From Corynebacterium sp. ES2730-CONJ (GTDB taxonomy: Bacteria > Actinomycetota > Actinomycetes > Mycobacteriales > Mycobacteriaceae), in the NCBI RefSeq assembly GCF_024834055.1, contig NZ_JANUXZ010000002.1, forward strand, positions 248,001 through 312,000: 64,000 nt of DNA. Reading direction: 5' to 3'. Shown in pieces: positions 27,516 through 36,279 of this stretch (the first letter of the stretch is position 1; every line of letters begins with the position of its first letter). A program made the translations under genes and the position numbers. The notes beneath the pieces were generated by a model. The model saw only the letters and a program-made list of their open reading frames with translations. It did not search any database and had not been told where the DNA came from.

Positions 27516-27536
27516 GAAAAAATCTGTGCGCTATTC

Positions 27537-28424
27537 TTAGCCCTTGACGGAGCCCGCCATAGACTCCTGATAGTAGCGCTGCATGACGATGAAGAGGATC
27601 ACGATAGGAATCGAAACGCACACTGCACCAGCAGCGAACCGAGCGAACCAATCGTGGATATATTCCTTCTCCAGCATCTTCCACAATCCAAGAGCTACCG
27701 TGTAGTTATCCTGGGTGCGTGCGATTGCCTTTGCCAGCACGAAGTCGAGCCATGGTACCAGGAAGCCAATAATAGCTTGGTAGACAATCATGGGCTTGGC
27801 AATAGGCAAAATGATCATATAGAAGACCTGCCACCGCGAGCAGCCATCTAGATAAGCAGCCTCATCCAAGGACTTAGGAATGGTGTCCATATAGCCCTTC
27901 ATGATGTAGAAGCCCATACCGGAGCCAGCGGAGTAGACGATGATCAAGGCGATATTGGTCATCGAACCACCCGTAAGACCCATGGCCTTCAAAATGAAGT
28001 AAATAGCAACGACGGCCATAATGCCTGGGAACATGCCCAAGGTCAGCGCGAGGTTCATATAAACCTTGCGGAACCTAAAGCGCATACGCGAGAGGGAGAA
28101 CGAGACGATCAAGACGAAGAATACCGAAATCAGCATGGTGAATACCGCGATGACAAAGGTATTGAGGAACATCCTCGGGAAATCGAGAACATCGCGTTCG
28201 GTAAAGAGCGCAATATAGTTATCGAAGGTGTACTCCGTGGGGAAGAACGTCGAGGAATAAGGTGCCGTATTCTTATTAAAAGAGTTGGCAAAAATCCAGA
28301 TAATGGGCATGACCCAGATTATGGAGAGCGTGCCTAATAATGCGTAGCTTAAGATATCCCCCACCCGGCGGGCAGCCCGCTGGTCGGTCATCTTGGCATC
28401 AGTGTGATCAAGGGTCTTACTCAC
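27537..28424 (-). CDS. musG: Maltose ABC transporter permease MalG/MusG
   Basis: A 295-residue permease of the MalG type with six hydrophobic segments and the EAA loop SLDEAAYLDGCSRWQVFYMIILPIAKP. The C-terminus ends QESMAGSVKG, close to the typical MalG end (GL-AGAVKG). Its ATG overlaps the musF stop by 4 bases. It forms the maltose/maltodextrin channel with MusF, energised by MusK. Confidence 0.9.
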   Translation of the reverse strand: MSKTLDHTDAKMTDQRAARRVGDILSYALLGTLSIIWVMPIIWIFANSFNKNTAPYSSTFFPTEYTFDNYIALFTERDVLDFPRMFLNTFVIAVFTMLISVFFVLIVSFSLSRMRFRFRKVYMNLALTLGMFPGIMAVVAIYFILKAMGLTGGSMTNIALIIVYSAGSGMGFYIMKGYMDTIPKSLDEAAYLDGCSRWQVFYMIILPIAKPMIVYQAIIGFLVPWLDFVLAKAIARTQDNYTVALGLWKMLEKEYIHDWFARFAAGAVCVSIPIVILFIVMQRYYQESMAGSVKG

Positions 28425-29776
28425 TGGAAACCCTCCTCATTGCGGTAAGAGCCGGAACGGCGATAGGTAATTAACGCCACGGTGGACAAAACGATGAAGG
28501 TCAAGATACCGATGACGGCACCAATATTGTAGTCGCCCTTGTCCACAGTGAGCTTGTACAACCAGGTAATCAAGAGGTCAGTCTTACCAGCCGAGGCTCC
28601 GACTGGGGTCGGATCACCACCGGAGAGCAGGTAGATAACGTTGAAGTTGTTCACATTGGCCGTGAAGGTAGTAATGAGGTACGGGGTCATCACGAACAAC
28701 ATATAGGGCATGGTGACACTGCGGAAGGTCTGCCACCAGCTGGCGCCGTCGAGGCGCGCTGCCTCGTAGAGCTCACCGGGAATATTCTGCAGAATGCCGG
28801 TGACCTGCATGATGGTATAAGGAATACCGATCCAAAGGTTGATAACAATCACCGTGACACGGGCCCAGGTGGTATCGGTGAAAAATGGCAGCGCCGAATC
28901 GATAAGACCATAATCGAGTAGCAACCGGTTGATAGCACCCTGAGGCTGCAGCATAGAGCGCAGCACCAATAGCGATACGAACTGTGGAACAGCTACCGAG
29001 AGCGAGAAAATCGCCCGCCAGAAGGATTTACCGCGGGTGGTACGGCGGTTAATCACCATAGCCAAGAACATGCCCAAGAAGTAGTTCAAGAAAGTAGCGA
29101 AGAAAGCCCAGACGAGGGTCCAGATCAACACACCAATGAACAGGTTAAAGTTCACTTGGCCGCCGTCGTTGCTAAATACTTGTCCGAAGTTTTCGAAACC
29201 GACCCACTTGAAGTTTTGGGAATTATTGGAATCGAAGCTGGTAAATGCCATCGAAATCATGAAGATCAGTGGCAAGACGGTGAAGATGAGAATGCCGGCA
29301 GTTGGCAAGGTCATAAACAGAATAGGTGCATCTGTATTCAGCAGTGCTTTCAGATCGCCCTTGAAGCTACGAGCTTGACCGTAGTTTTCAATCTGTACCT
29401 GAGCTTTGAAGGCGCTGCGCAAAGCGATGGTGGCAAACCATAAGAAGGCGAGGACTCCGACGACGGAGACAATGCCGTTTAGCAGCACAACGATCGATGG
29501 CTCTGAGGTGACGTAGGTCCAGAAACCGTCTACCTTCACCCGGGTTTGACCGCCCTCGCCACCAAGCTCGGGCAGCGCAGCGATCTTAGAAAAGCCTTTG
29601 GTAATAAAGAGAGTGACGCTTAAGATCTCGATGGCCAGCAGCATCACACCTTTGACGTACTGCTTGCGCGCGAGATTGCCTAAACCGAAGACAAAAAGGG
29701 ATAGCTTGGTGAGGATATCGCCATCGCTCCACGCTTGCCCAATCTTGAACTCGGCTTCTTGGCCGCGGTGCTTCAT
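28421..29776 (-). CDS. musF: Maltose ABC transporter permease MalF/MusF
   Basis: A 451-residue permease. The N-terminal ~160 residues hold two membrane segments and a cytoplasmic extension. The core begins APILFMTLPTAGILIFTVLPL, and the EAA loop is YEAARLDGASWWQTFRSVTMP. The insertion NVNNFNVIYLLSGGDP is typical of MalF. Lies downstream of the binding-protein gene, separated by a stem-loop. Confidence 0.9.
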   Translation of the reverse strand: MKHRGQEAEFKIGQAWSDGDILTKLSLFVFGLGNLARKQYVKGVMLLAIEILSVTLFITKGFSKIAALPELGGEGGQTRVKVDGFWTYVTSEPSIVVLLNGIVSVVGVLAFLWFATIALRSAFKAQVQIENYGQARSFKGDLKALLNTDAPILFMTLPTAGILIFTVLPLIFMISMAFTSFDSNNSQNFKWVGFENFGQVFSNDGGQVNFNLFIGVLIWTLVWAFFATFLNYFLGMFLAMVINRRTTRGKSFWRAIFSLSVAVPQFVSLLVLRSMLQPQGAINRLLLDYGLIDSALPFFTDTTWARVTVIVINLWIGIPYTIMQVTGILQNIPGELYEAARLDGASWWQTFRSVTMPYMLFVMTPYLITTFTANVNNFNVIYLLSGGDPTPVGASAGKTDLLITWLYKLTVDKGDYNIGAVIGILTFIVLSTVALITYRRSGSYRNEEGFQ

Positions 29777-29837
29777 TGGAATTCTCCTTTGTGAAAAGAG
29801 GGGTACTCCCAGCGTCGTCAGTATCTCGATTCGACAA

Positions 29838-29884
29838 AAGCCCTGAAGCAGATCGTGCTATGGAGGCAGAGCGCTTCAGGGCTT
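29838..29884 (-). promoter_or_regulatory. Intercistronic stem-loop between musE and musF
   Basis: An 11-bp perfect stem (aagccctgaag / cttcagggctt) with a 25-base loop, followed on the minus strand by ttttgtc. The position, just after a binding-protein gene, is where a partial terminator or a 3'-protecting hairpin commonly raises binding protein over permease. Confidence 0.6.
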
Positions 29885-29934
29885 GTTATCAAGTAGCTAT
29901 CGAACTACTTGGAAGCTAGGAAAAACGTGCAGCC

Positions 29935-31179
29935 TTATTTGTAGGCGCTGAACCAGGCTTCGGTCTTCTCAGCTGCATTAGCCTCGGTGACCTCACCGTT
30001 AGCAAGAGCCTTGCCGAAGTTATCAGCGGGCTCCCAGAAATCGCTCATCTCTTTGAAGGTAGGCTGCAGCACGGAGGCATTAGCAACGGTCTCGAAGAGA
30101 GCGACGGCCACTGGATCCTGAGAAATCTCGGGGTCATCAACGAGGGTCTTATCAGCAGGGATCACACCGTTGAGCTGGTAGTGAGCCTTCTGAGACTCGC
30201 TGGAGGCGAGGAACTGAGCGAATTTAGCAGCTTCAACCTGGTTCTTAGAGGTTGGGTTATAACCCACAGCCTTAGAACCGGAGAAGGCCTTGATCTGCAC
30301 ATCTGCACCGTTGAGCTTGTAGGTTGGCAGAGCAGCGACAGCGTAGTCATCGCCTAGAGCCTCTTCAGCGGCCTGCGCATCCCAGGCGCCGGAGAAGACC
30401 ACGTCGACGGAGCCGTTTGCGAGTCCGCCCATGCCGGCGCCATCAGCGTCGTTAATGAAGTTCGGGTTCTTGGCAACGCCTGCGAGGTACTCGGTAACGG
30501 CGGCTGCGTTATCGCCGGCCTTAATGCCGTCAGCCTCATCCAGGCCGTCAGCACCAAAGAACGTGGTGCCAGCACCTGCATAGAAGCCTGAGAGGTACCA
30601 CGAGTTAGAGATTGGGAAGGAAACCTTAGCCTTGTCCAACATGGTGTCGAAGCTCTTGACATCTTCGGTGCTCAGCTTGGACTTGTTGTAGTACATGAAC
30701 CAGGTATTTGGCTCATAAGGCAGCCCGTAGAACTCTCCATCGCTACCCACGACGGAGTCAGCCAGGGACTTTTCAGCCTGCATATCGAGCTGTGCCTTGC
30801 CATCGTCGGACAGTGCGCCAATAGCATTAGCGGCCATCAGCGAGCCGAGCTGATCGTTGGCGAATACGTACACGTCAGCAGCAGCGGATGGGTCCTGGGT
30901 CACGGTGGTAGCAGCATCAGCCGAGGACACCACGGAGTTCTTCCAGGTGATATTCAGATCTGGATTAGCCTCTTCATAAGCCTTCTCCATGGACTGTAGC
31001 CAGGCATCGGAGTTGGTCTGATCTTCTTGGGAGGTCCATACGGTTAAGGTGATATCGCTGCCGGATGCGGAACCTGCGGCATCATTGGTCGAAGCGTCGT
31101 CATTAGAGCAAGCAACCAGGCTAGCGGAGCCCAAGGCCACAGCAATTACTGCTGCGAAGGCTTTGCGAGTGTTCAGCAC
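29935..31179 (-). CDS. musE: Maltose-binding lipoprotein MusE/MalE
   Basis: A 414-residue family-1 solute-binding lipoprotein. Its signal peptide (LNTRKAFAAVIAVALGSASLVAC) ends in an LVAC lipobox. The mature protein has the MalE-like pattern: LTVWTSQEDQTN, YGLPYEPNTWFMYYNKSKL, MGGLANGSVDVVFSGAWDA and AFSGSKAVGYNPTSKN. GTG at 31179 is chosen because the signal peptide then starts correctly and agaaagtgg lies upstream; no ATG is available nearby. The family carries maltose and maltodextrins to MalFG. Confidence 0.88.
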   Translation of the reverse strand: MLNTRKAFAAVIAVALGSASLVACSNDDASTNDAAGSASGSDITLTVWTSQEDQTNSDAWLQSMEKAYEEANPDLNITWKNSVVSSADAATTVTQDPSAAADVYVFANDQLGSLMAANAIGALSDDGKAQLDMQAEKSLADSVVGSDGEFYGLPYEPNTWFMYYNKSKLSTEDVKSFDTMLDKAKVSFPISNSWYLSGFYAGAGTTFFGADGLDEADGIKAGDNAAAVTEYLAGVAKNPNFINDADGAGMGGLANGSVDVVFSGAWDAQAAEEALGDDYAVAALPTYKLNGADVQIKAFSGSKAVGYNPTSKNQVEAAKFAQFLASSESQKAHYQLNGVIPADKTLVDDPEISQDPVAVALFETVANASVLQPTFKEMSDFWEPADNFGKALANGEVTEANAAEKTEAWFSAYK

Positions 31180-31498
31180 TGTACAAACACCACTTTCTTG
31201 TAGAAGATTCTCTCCACTTTTGAACAAAAGGGAGAACTTTTAAGATATGTGCGATATGCAATGTTCTTTTTCCTACCAAAGGAAAAGGATCCTGCTAAAG
31301 CTCAATAATCATATCTAAACACAGCGCACCACCTGAACAAAGACGAAGAAGGCTGTTAGCAGAGCATGAAGGGGGCTTATGCTGTGAATTTAGAATCACG
31401 TCTGCTAAAAAAATGAAGATAATCACATTTTGACCCGCAGTTAGTCACAGTAAAGCCCCCTTCCGTCGCCCGAAAAAGCCCACGAAAGGGGGTAGAAA
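31180..31498. other. Non-coding interval upstream of musE
   Basis: About 320 bases with the presumed musE promoter (a tatgat -10-like sequence on the minus strand near 31304-31309), a ttttcct/aggaaaa hairpin in the leader (31268-31286) and the ktrA terminator at the far end. No gene is seen. A gtga-N8-tcac palindrome near 31385 does not fit the GlxR consensus spacing. Confidence 0.45.
31456..31492 (-). terminator. Terminator downstream of ktrA
   Basis: An 11-bp stem with one mismatch (cccccttccgt / acgaaaggggg) lies 7 bases beyond the ktrA stop. It is followed on the minus strand by ctttactg. Confidence 0.6.
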
Positions 31499-32149
31499 TT
31501 AGGATGCTGCGAAGCTCTCTAAACTCCTCAGAGCACCAGCAACGATGATGATATCGCCCGACTCGATGCGCTGGCCGGGAACGGGGCGAGTGAACCTACC
31601 CCCCTGCTTACGCACGGCCACAATATCGACCCCCTGAGGAGTTTCCTCCACTCTTAAACCCAAGAAATTTACCGGCGGAGCCAATTTGATCATGGAAAAA
31701 TCGTGATCGAATTCCACATACTCCTCCGCCGCTCCCCCAATCAGATGGGCAATCCTGCGGCCAGTATCGCGTTCGGGGCGAATGGTGTGGTGCACCCCAA
31801 TCCGTTTGAGTATCTTCTCGTGAGCGTCTCCATCGGCCTTAGCCCACACATTTGGCGCCCCTAAATCTAAAATGGATTGCGCAGCAAGAACACTGGCCGC
31901 CAAATCGGATCCGATGGCAATCACGACCCGGCGCGCCTCCTGCACGCCCAATTGCTTAAGGGCCGCCTCATCGGTGCCCGAGCCCACCACGGCATGACTA
32001 AGTTTCTCGGTCGCCCGCGCCACCACCTCGCGGTTCATATCGAGGCCGAGCACTTCCACACCCTGCTTTTCCAATTCTTCAGACAATGCCATACCAAAGC
32101 GACCTAAACCAATAACCACCACGGATTGGCGCCGAAATAATTTAACCAA
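31499..32149 (-). CDS. ktrA: Potassium uptake regulatory subunit (KtrA/TrkA, RCK domain)
   Basis: A 216-residue cytoplasmic RCK protein. It has an N-terminal Rossmann dinucleotide-binding domain (VVVIGLGRFGMAL, acidic residue after the second strand: VLGLDMNREVV) and a C-terminal RCK_C domain (LRVEETPQGVDIVAVRKQG, ESGDIIIVAG). TTG at 32149 is preferred: an aagaaagg RBS precedes it, and the alternative longer frame adds 27 unrelated residues encoded inside ktrB. The start overlaps the ktrB end by 8 bases. It gates KtrB in response to ATP/ADP or NAD(H). Confidence 0.85.
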   Translation of the reverse strand: MVKLFRRQSVVVIGLGRFGMALSEELEKQGVEVLGLDMNREVVARATEKLSHAVVGSGTDEAALKQLGVQEARRVVIAIGSDLAASVLAAQSILDLGAPNVWAKADGDAHEKILKRIGVHHTIRPERDTGRRIAHLIGGAAEEYVEFDHDFSMIKLAPPVNFLGLRVEETPQGVDIVAVRKQGGRFTRPVPGQRIESGDIIIVAGALRSLESFAAS

Positions 32150-33467
32150 TGAACGGCCTTTCTTCAGGGAAAGAATAATGTCGCTGCTGGTCGCGGGCTG
32201 CCAACGCCGCCACCACGGTAATCGGCCCAATCCGTCCAGCGTACATCAATATAATGAGCACAATCTGAGCGCCTTGGGGCAGGGCTGAGGTGATACCAGT
32301 AGACAGTCCTACCGTAGAAAAGGCACTAATGACCTCAAAGACCAATTGATCAGTGGCGAAGTCTGGTGCCAAGACTATTACGATCATAATGGAGGAAAAG
32401 ACCAGAAATGCCGCTATGGTTACCACGGCCAACGCCTGCCGTAAGGTACGGTCAGGCAATTTGCGACCATAAATAGCCACCTCATCGTCGCCTTTGATCT
32501 CTGCGATCAACACAGCAACTAAGACTCCAACTGTGGTTATTTTCACCCCACCGGCGGTCCCCCCAGATCCGCCTCCAATGAGCATCAAAATATTGGTAGC
32601 CATGAGTTCATTGGGGTGAAACATCGATAGGTCGATGGAGTTAAACCCTGCCGTACGCGAGCTCACCGAGTGAAAGAAAGCGGAGAAGAGCTTATCCCCT
32701 GGGGATAGGTGCGCGAGCGCCCCATTCCACTCAAAGAAAGCCGTCACAATCATGCCAGCGGACAATAGGATGGCCGTGCCATAGAGGGTGAAAATCGTCG
32801 TCAAGCTCAGGTGTCCGCGCGTACGCACCCGCTTGGCTAACTCTAGGAGCGTCGGAAAACCCAGACCGCCTAAAATTATGGCTAGCGCGATTGGCCAGAG
32901 CATGACTTCGTCGCGGACATACGGCACGAGGTTATCGGAGGCGAGCCCGAAACCAGCGTTATTAAAGGCAGAAATGGCGTGGAAGCTCCCCTCCCAGATA
33001 GCGGCCGGAACACCGAGGCCATAGTGGTGATAAAAACGCAAGCTGAGACTCATTGCCACCACTATTTCTACGACGAGCGTAAATCCTATCGTGGCTGCGA
33101 GGAGTCCCTTGACTTCACCAAGATGCAATCCCCGGCCCTCTGCGGATGCATTAAGTCTGGAGCGAACCCCCATTCTGCCGGCTATTGCCCACGAGGCTAG
33201 GGTTGCCAAGGTCATAATTCCCAGTCCGCCGAGCTGCACGAGGCCGATAATGATAAGTTGACCCAGATGCGTCCAATAAGTGGCAGTATCAACCACCACG
33301 AGACCGGTGAGACAGACCGCGGAGGTGGCGGTAAACAAAGAAACTAGGATGCTCGACTCCTCGGTGGCATGCGAGAACGGCATGCTTAGAAGCACCGTAC
33401 CCAGCACAATGAGGCCCAGAAAAGACTCTGCCACCAAGCGGGCCGGCGACCGTCGAAAACGCCTCAT
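32142..33467 (-). CDS. ktrB: Potassium transporter membrane subunit (KtrB/TrkH family)
   Basis: A 441-residue K+ translocating protein with about eight to ten membrane segments and the repeated P-loop signature: TATSAVCLTGL, ISAFNNAGFGL, SSRTAGFNSIDL and ISAFSTVGLSTG. A central GGGSGGTAGGVKITT segment matches the family's gating loop. Paired with KtrA, overlapping by 8 bases. It starts only 25 bases from the divergent alpha-glucosidase gene. Confidence 0.9.
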   Translation of the reverse strand: MRRFRRSPARLVAESFLGLIVLGTVLLSMPFSHATEESSILVSLFTATSAVCLTGLVVVDTATYWTHLGQLIIIGLVQLGGLGIMTLATLASWAIAGRMGVRSRLNASAEGRGLHLGEVKGLLAATIGFTLVVEIVVAMSLSLRFYHHYGLGVPAAIWEGSFHAISAFNNAGFGLASDNLVPYVRDEVMLWPIALAIILGGLGFPTLLELAKRVRTRGHLSLTTIFTLYGTAILLSAGMIVTAFFEWNGALAHLSPGDKLFSAFFHSVSSRTAGFNSIDLSMFHPNELMATNILMLIGGGSGGTAGGVKITTVGVLVAVLIAEIKGDDEVAIYGRKLPDRTLRQALAVVTIAAFLVFSSIMIVIVLAPDFATDQLVFEVISAFSTVGLSTGITSALPQGAQIVLIILMYAGRIGPITVVAALAARDQQRHYSFPEERPFIG

Positions 33468-33492
33468 GAATCACATCCTAGTCACTACTAAC

Positions 33493-35019
33493 ATGGTATT
33501 TATGGAAACGCACAGCGGAAAAAGCTGGCTGGAAAAAGCCACATTTTATCAAATCTATCCCCAATCCTTTGCAGACTCCAATGGTGACGGCATCGGAGAC
33601 CTGCGCGGCATCATCGACAGGATCCCCTATTTACAACAGCTTGGCATCTCCGCCATTTGGCTCAACCCCATCTTCGACTCCCCCTTCAAGGATGCCGGCT
33701 ACGATGTGCGCGATTACTACCAGATAGCGCCTCGCTACGGCACCACCAACGATCTCAGCGCGCTTATCGACGCTCTCCACGCCGCAGGTATCCGCCTCCT
33801 GCTCGATCTTGTACCCGGCCACACCAGCGATGAACACCCCTGGTTTATCCAATCCTCCTCCCCTGATAAGACCCCTGAGGATGACCGCTATATCTGGACG
33901 AACTCATGGTTTGGCGACGCCGATTCTTTGCCTTTCGTCGCCGGAGTAGCTCCGCGCAACGGTTGCTATGTGCTCAACTTCTTCCACTCCCAACCGGCTC
34001 TGAACTACGGCTTCGCCACACCGAAGACCCCGTGGCAGCAGCCTACATCCTCTCAGGGGGCGCAGCGCAACCGCGAAGAGATGGCGAAAGTAATCACATT
34101 CTGGCTCGATAAGGGTGTTGATGGATTCCGTGTCGATATGGCTGATTCCTTGGTCAAACACGATCCAGATAAGAGCGCAACCATAAGGGCGTGGCAGGAG
34201 ATCTTCACAAACGTCAAGAAAACGCACCCCGATGCGATCTTTGTTGCCGAGTGGGGAAACCCCAGCCAGTCCCTGGAAGCCGGGTTCGATATGGATTTCT
34301 ACCTCGATTGGCCGGGGAACGGCTATAACCTACTGGTTCGTGCCGATAACGCTTTCTTCTCGGCCGTGAGCTCGAGAGCAGCCAGCGACTTCATCGACCA
34401 GTACCTCCCGCACTACCGTGCCAGCGTCGGCGCGGGCCATTTCAGCCTGATTACGGGCAACCATGACAATCCACGTATCTCCCACTACCTCACCGACGCT
34501 GAGTTGCGGCTCTATTTCACTTTCCTGCTCACCATGCCAGGTATTCCGTTTATCTACTACGGCGATGAAATCGCCATGGACTATCAAGATCTTCCTACCC
34601 ATGAGGGCGGCTATACCCGCACCGGCGCGCGCACCCCTATGCAGTGGTCAACGAAGCCACAAGCGGGATTTAGCACGAACCCAAATACTTACCTGCCCAC
34701 TTTCGCTAATCAGGGCCCTGAGAAGACGGTGGAGCGACACGAGCAGAATCCCCAATCGCTGCTGCACGTGGTGCGCACCCTGATTAAATTGCGCCGCGAT
34801 ACCCCGGACCTCCACGCCTCAGGGGGTTTAGAATTCCTCTCCGATATCTCCTCCGATCGGGTGCTACGCTATCGCCGCTCATCGGTAGTGGTCACCATCA
34901 ATATGTCTACTGAGCCAATAGAGATCCGCGATGAAGGCGAGATTCTCTTTGCTCTCAACGCTGACCTAAATTCGGGTAAGTGGTTGCCACCTGCGAGTGC
35001 GGTGATCGTCGGCCAGTAA
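33493..35019 (+). CDS. Alpha-glucosidase (GH13, oligo-1,6-glucosidase type)
   Basis: A cytoplasmic GH13 enzyme of about 508 residues: FYQIYPQSFADSNGDGIGDL near the start, nucleophile Asp in GFRVDMADS (~214), acid Glu in VAEWGNP (~253) and the third Asp in GNHDNPR (~325). Family members cut terminal alpha-glucosides from maltose, isomaltose or dextrins. ATG at 33493 or 33502 is proposed because homology starts right after; no clear RBS is present, so the transcript may be leaderless. The longer frame upstream runs antisense through ktrB. A trehalose synthase or other alpha-glucosidase subtype cannot be excluded. Confidence 0.82.
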   Translation: MVFMETHSGKSWLEKATFYQIYPQSFADSNGDGIGDLRGIIDRIPYLQQLGISAIWLNPIFDSPFKDAGYDVRDYYQIAPRYGTTNDLSALIDALHAAGIRLLLDLVPGHTSDEHPWFIQSSSPDKTPEDDRYIWTNSWFGDADSLPFVAGVAPRNGCYVLNFFHSQPALNYGFATPKTPWQQPTSSQGAQRNREEMAKVITFWLDKGVDGFRVDMADSLVKHDPDKSATIRAWQEIFTNVKKTHPDAIFVAEWGNPSQSLEAGFDMDFYLDWPGNGYNLLVRADNAFFSAVSSRAASDFIDQYLPHYRASVGAGHFSLITGNHDNPRISHYLTDAELRLYFTFLLTMPGIPFIYYGDEIAMDYQDLPTHEGGYTRTGARTPMQWSTKPQAGFSTNPNTYLPTFANQGPEKTVERHEQNPQSLLHVVRTLIKLRRDTPDLHASGGLEFLSDISSDRVLRYRRSSVVVTINMSTEPIEIRDEGEILFALNADLNSGKWLPPASAVIVGQ

Positions 35020-35108
35020 AAACACAGCGTAGTGGGGCGGGAAAAGGTTATCCACAGGGGTCTAAAGCTCGCCGCGCGATAACAGCCGGCTCAGGTTAGG
35101 CTGAGGGC

Positions 35109-36248
35109 ATGAGCTACCGCACATGGATCACCGCACAGCGCTCCGGCGCCGCGATGTTGAACCATGTGCGCACGCACTCCATCACACCCGAGGAGCTTGA
35201 AGCGGGTGCGGGGATCGATTTAAGCCGCGCAAAACACCTCCATTGGTTGGCACGGCAATTCGATCGTAAGCACTTAGCGCTCGCCGCTCGCTTGGAGCTG
35301 AGCGTCGATCAGGTTGATGTGATCAATAAATATATAAAGAAGATCTCAGCATCTATCGATACTCACGTTTTACGCGAGGAATTCATCCGCCGAGCACCCT
35401 CCATGCTGCTTCGCGATTTGCGAACTTTCATGACCCGGCGGGTGCGCGAAGAAAACGCCGGGATGGAGAAACCGATGCCGCAGGCACGCTTTTCCATGGG
35501 TACCGTCCCCGACGCCCACGGGCGAATCCACTTCTCTGGGTGGTTAAGTGAAGATCGCGCTCACATGCTGCGGGTCAGGCTCGCCGCCGATGCCCGCGCC
35601 CTACGCGCCGCACACGAATCACTGACGCTTCTCGACGCCATCGGCCAAGCCGCCATCAACCGCCTTATCACGGGATCACCGGAGAAAAAGCCCATCCACG
35701 AGCCCTGTTTTATTCTTCCGCTCGAGGCTGGAACCAGGTATTTTTCCGATGGGCGCATCGCTACCAGTGATGGCGCGACAATTAACCTCAGCCAGTTCAT
35801 CAACGAGAAGATCGGCACATTCGGCTACGTTATCTGCTGGGGGCTGGATGCCGAAGGTCGCCCAGCACCTGTCAGCTCTGCTCGAATTCAGCGCACCATA
35901 CAGGGCCGCTACTTTAATCCTTATCAAAAATATATTGCCGCGATTGAGCATCTAAGCTGCGTGCATCCGCGTTGCGATATCGCAGCGATCAGCTGCGATG
36001 GACACCATATCGAGGCCCATTGCCGCGGGGGACCGACCACCTACGACAATTTAGCGCCCCTGTGTCGGGTGCATAATCGTCTTAATTGCGACGTGCCAGG
36101 GATCAGTTCGAGGCACGGGCGAATCGAGAAAGATCCCAAAACTGGGGTTCCCGGGCTGCGCCGTTCTAAACGCGGAAAGCTCGAATTTCGGACGCACCCC
36201 AAAAGCGTCTCCCAGTGGGCACTCGAGTACTACGGAAAGCAATCCTAG
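35109..36248 (+). CDS. DUF222/13E12-type HNH endonuclease domain protein
   Basis: A 379-residue protein. The N-terminal half is helical and Arg-rich. The C-terminal third carries an HNH nuclease motif, C-HPRCD...CDGHHIEAHCRGGPTTYDNLAPLCRVHNRLN (about residues 283-325), with the zinc Cys pairs. Such proteins exist in many copies in actinobacteria (13E12 repeat family) and are often linked to mobile or variable DNA. No transposase, terminal repeats or second mobile gene flanks it. The biological role is unknown. Confidence 0.8.
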   Translation: MSYRTWITAQRSGAAMLNHVRTHSITPEELEAGAGIDLSRAKHLHWLARQFDRKHLALAARLELSVDQVDVINKYIKKISASIDTHVLREEFIRRAPSMLLRDLRTFMTRRVREENAGMEKPMPQARFSMGTVPDAHGRIHFSGWLSEDRAHMLRVRLAADARALRAAHESLTLLDAIGQAAINRLITGSPEKKPIHEPCFILPLEAGTRYFSDGRIATSDGATINLSQFINEKIGTFGYVICWGLDAEGRPAPVSSARIQRTIQGRYFNPYQKYIAAIEHLSCVHPRCDIAAISCDGHHIEAHCRGGPTTYDNLAPLCRVHNRLNCDVPGISSRHGRIEKDPKTGVPGLRRSKRGKLEFRTHPKSVSQWALEYYGKQS

Positions 36249-36250
36249 AA

Positions 36251-36279
36251 AGGCCGCTACGCATATCGCTTAGTGGCCT
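36251..36279. terminator. Short convergent stem-loop
   Basis: An 8-bp stem with one wobble (aggccgct / agtggcct) between the HNH gene stop and the pulA stop; it overlaps the last codon of pulA. The two convergent genes are only 29 bases apart. No long T-run on either side. Confidence 0.35.

Noticed and set aside
31376..31402. Possible GlxR/CRP-type site upstream of musE
   Set aside because: The palindrome has the spacing gtga-N8-tcac, whereas the consensus requires tgtga-N6-tcaca. A cAMP-controlled site would be plausible biologically but is not supported here.
33280..33492. Longer N-terminus for the alpha-glucosidase
   Set aside because: The additional frame lies antisense within ktrB and encodes Arg/Thr-rich sequence unlike GH13 proteins; homology begins directly after the ATG at 33493/33502.
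35109..36248. Insertion sequence around the HNH gene
   Set aside because: No terminal inverted repeats, target duplication or transposase pattern could be found; HNH/DUF222 genes are not transposases by themselves.
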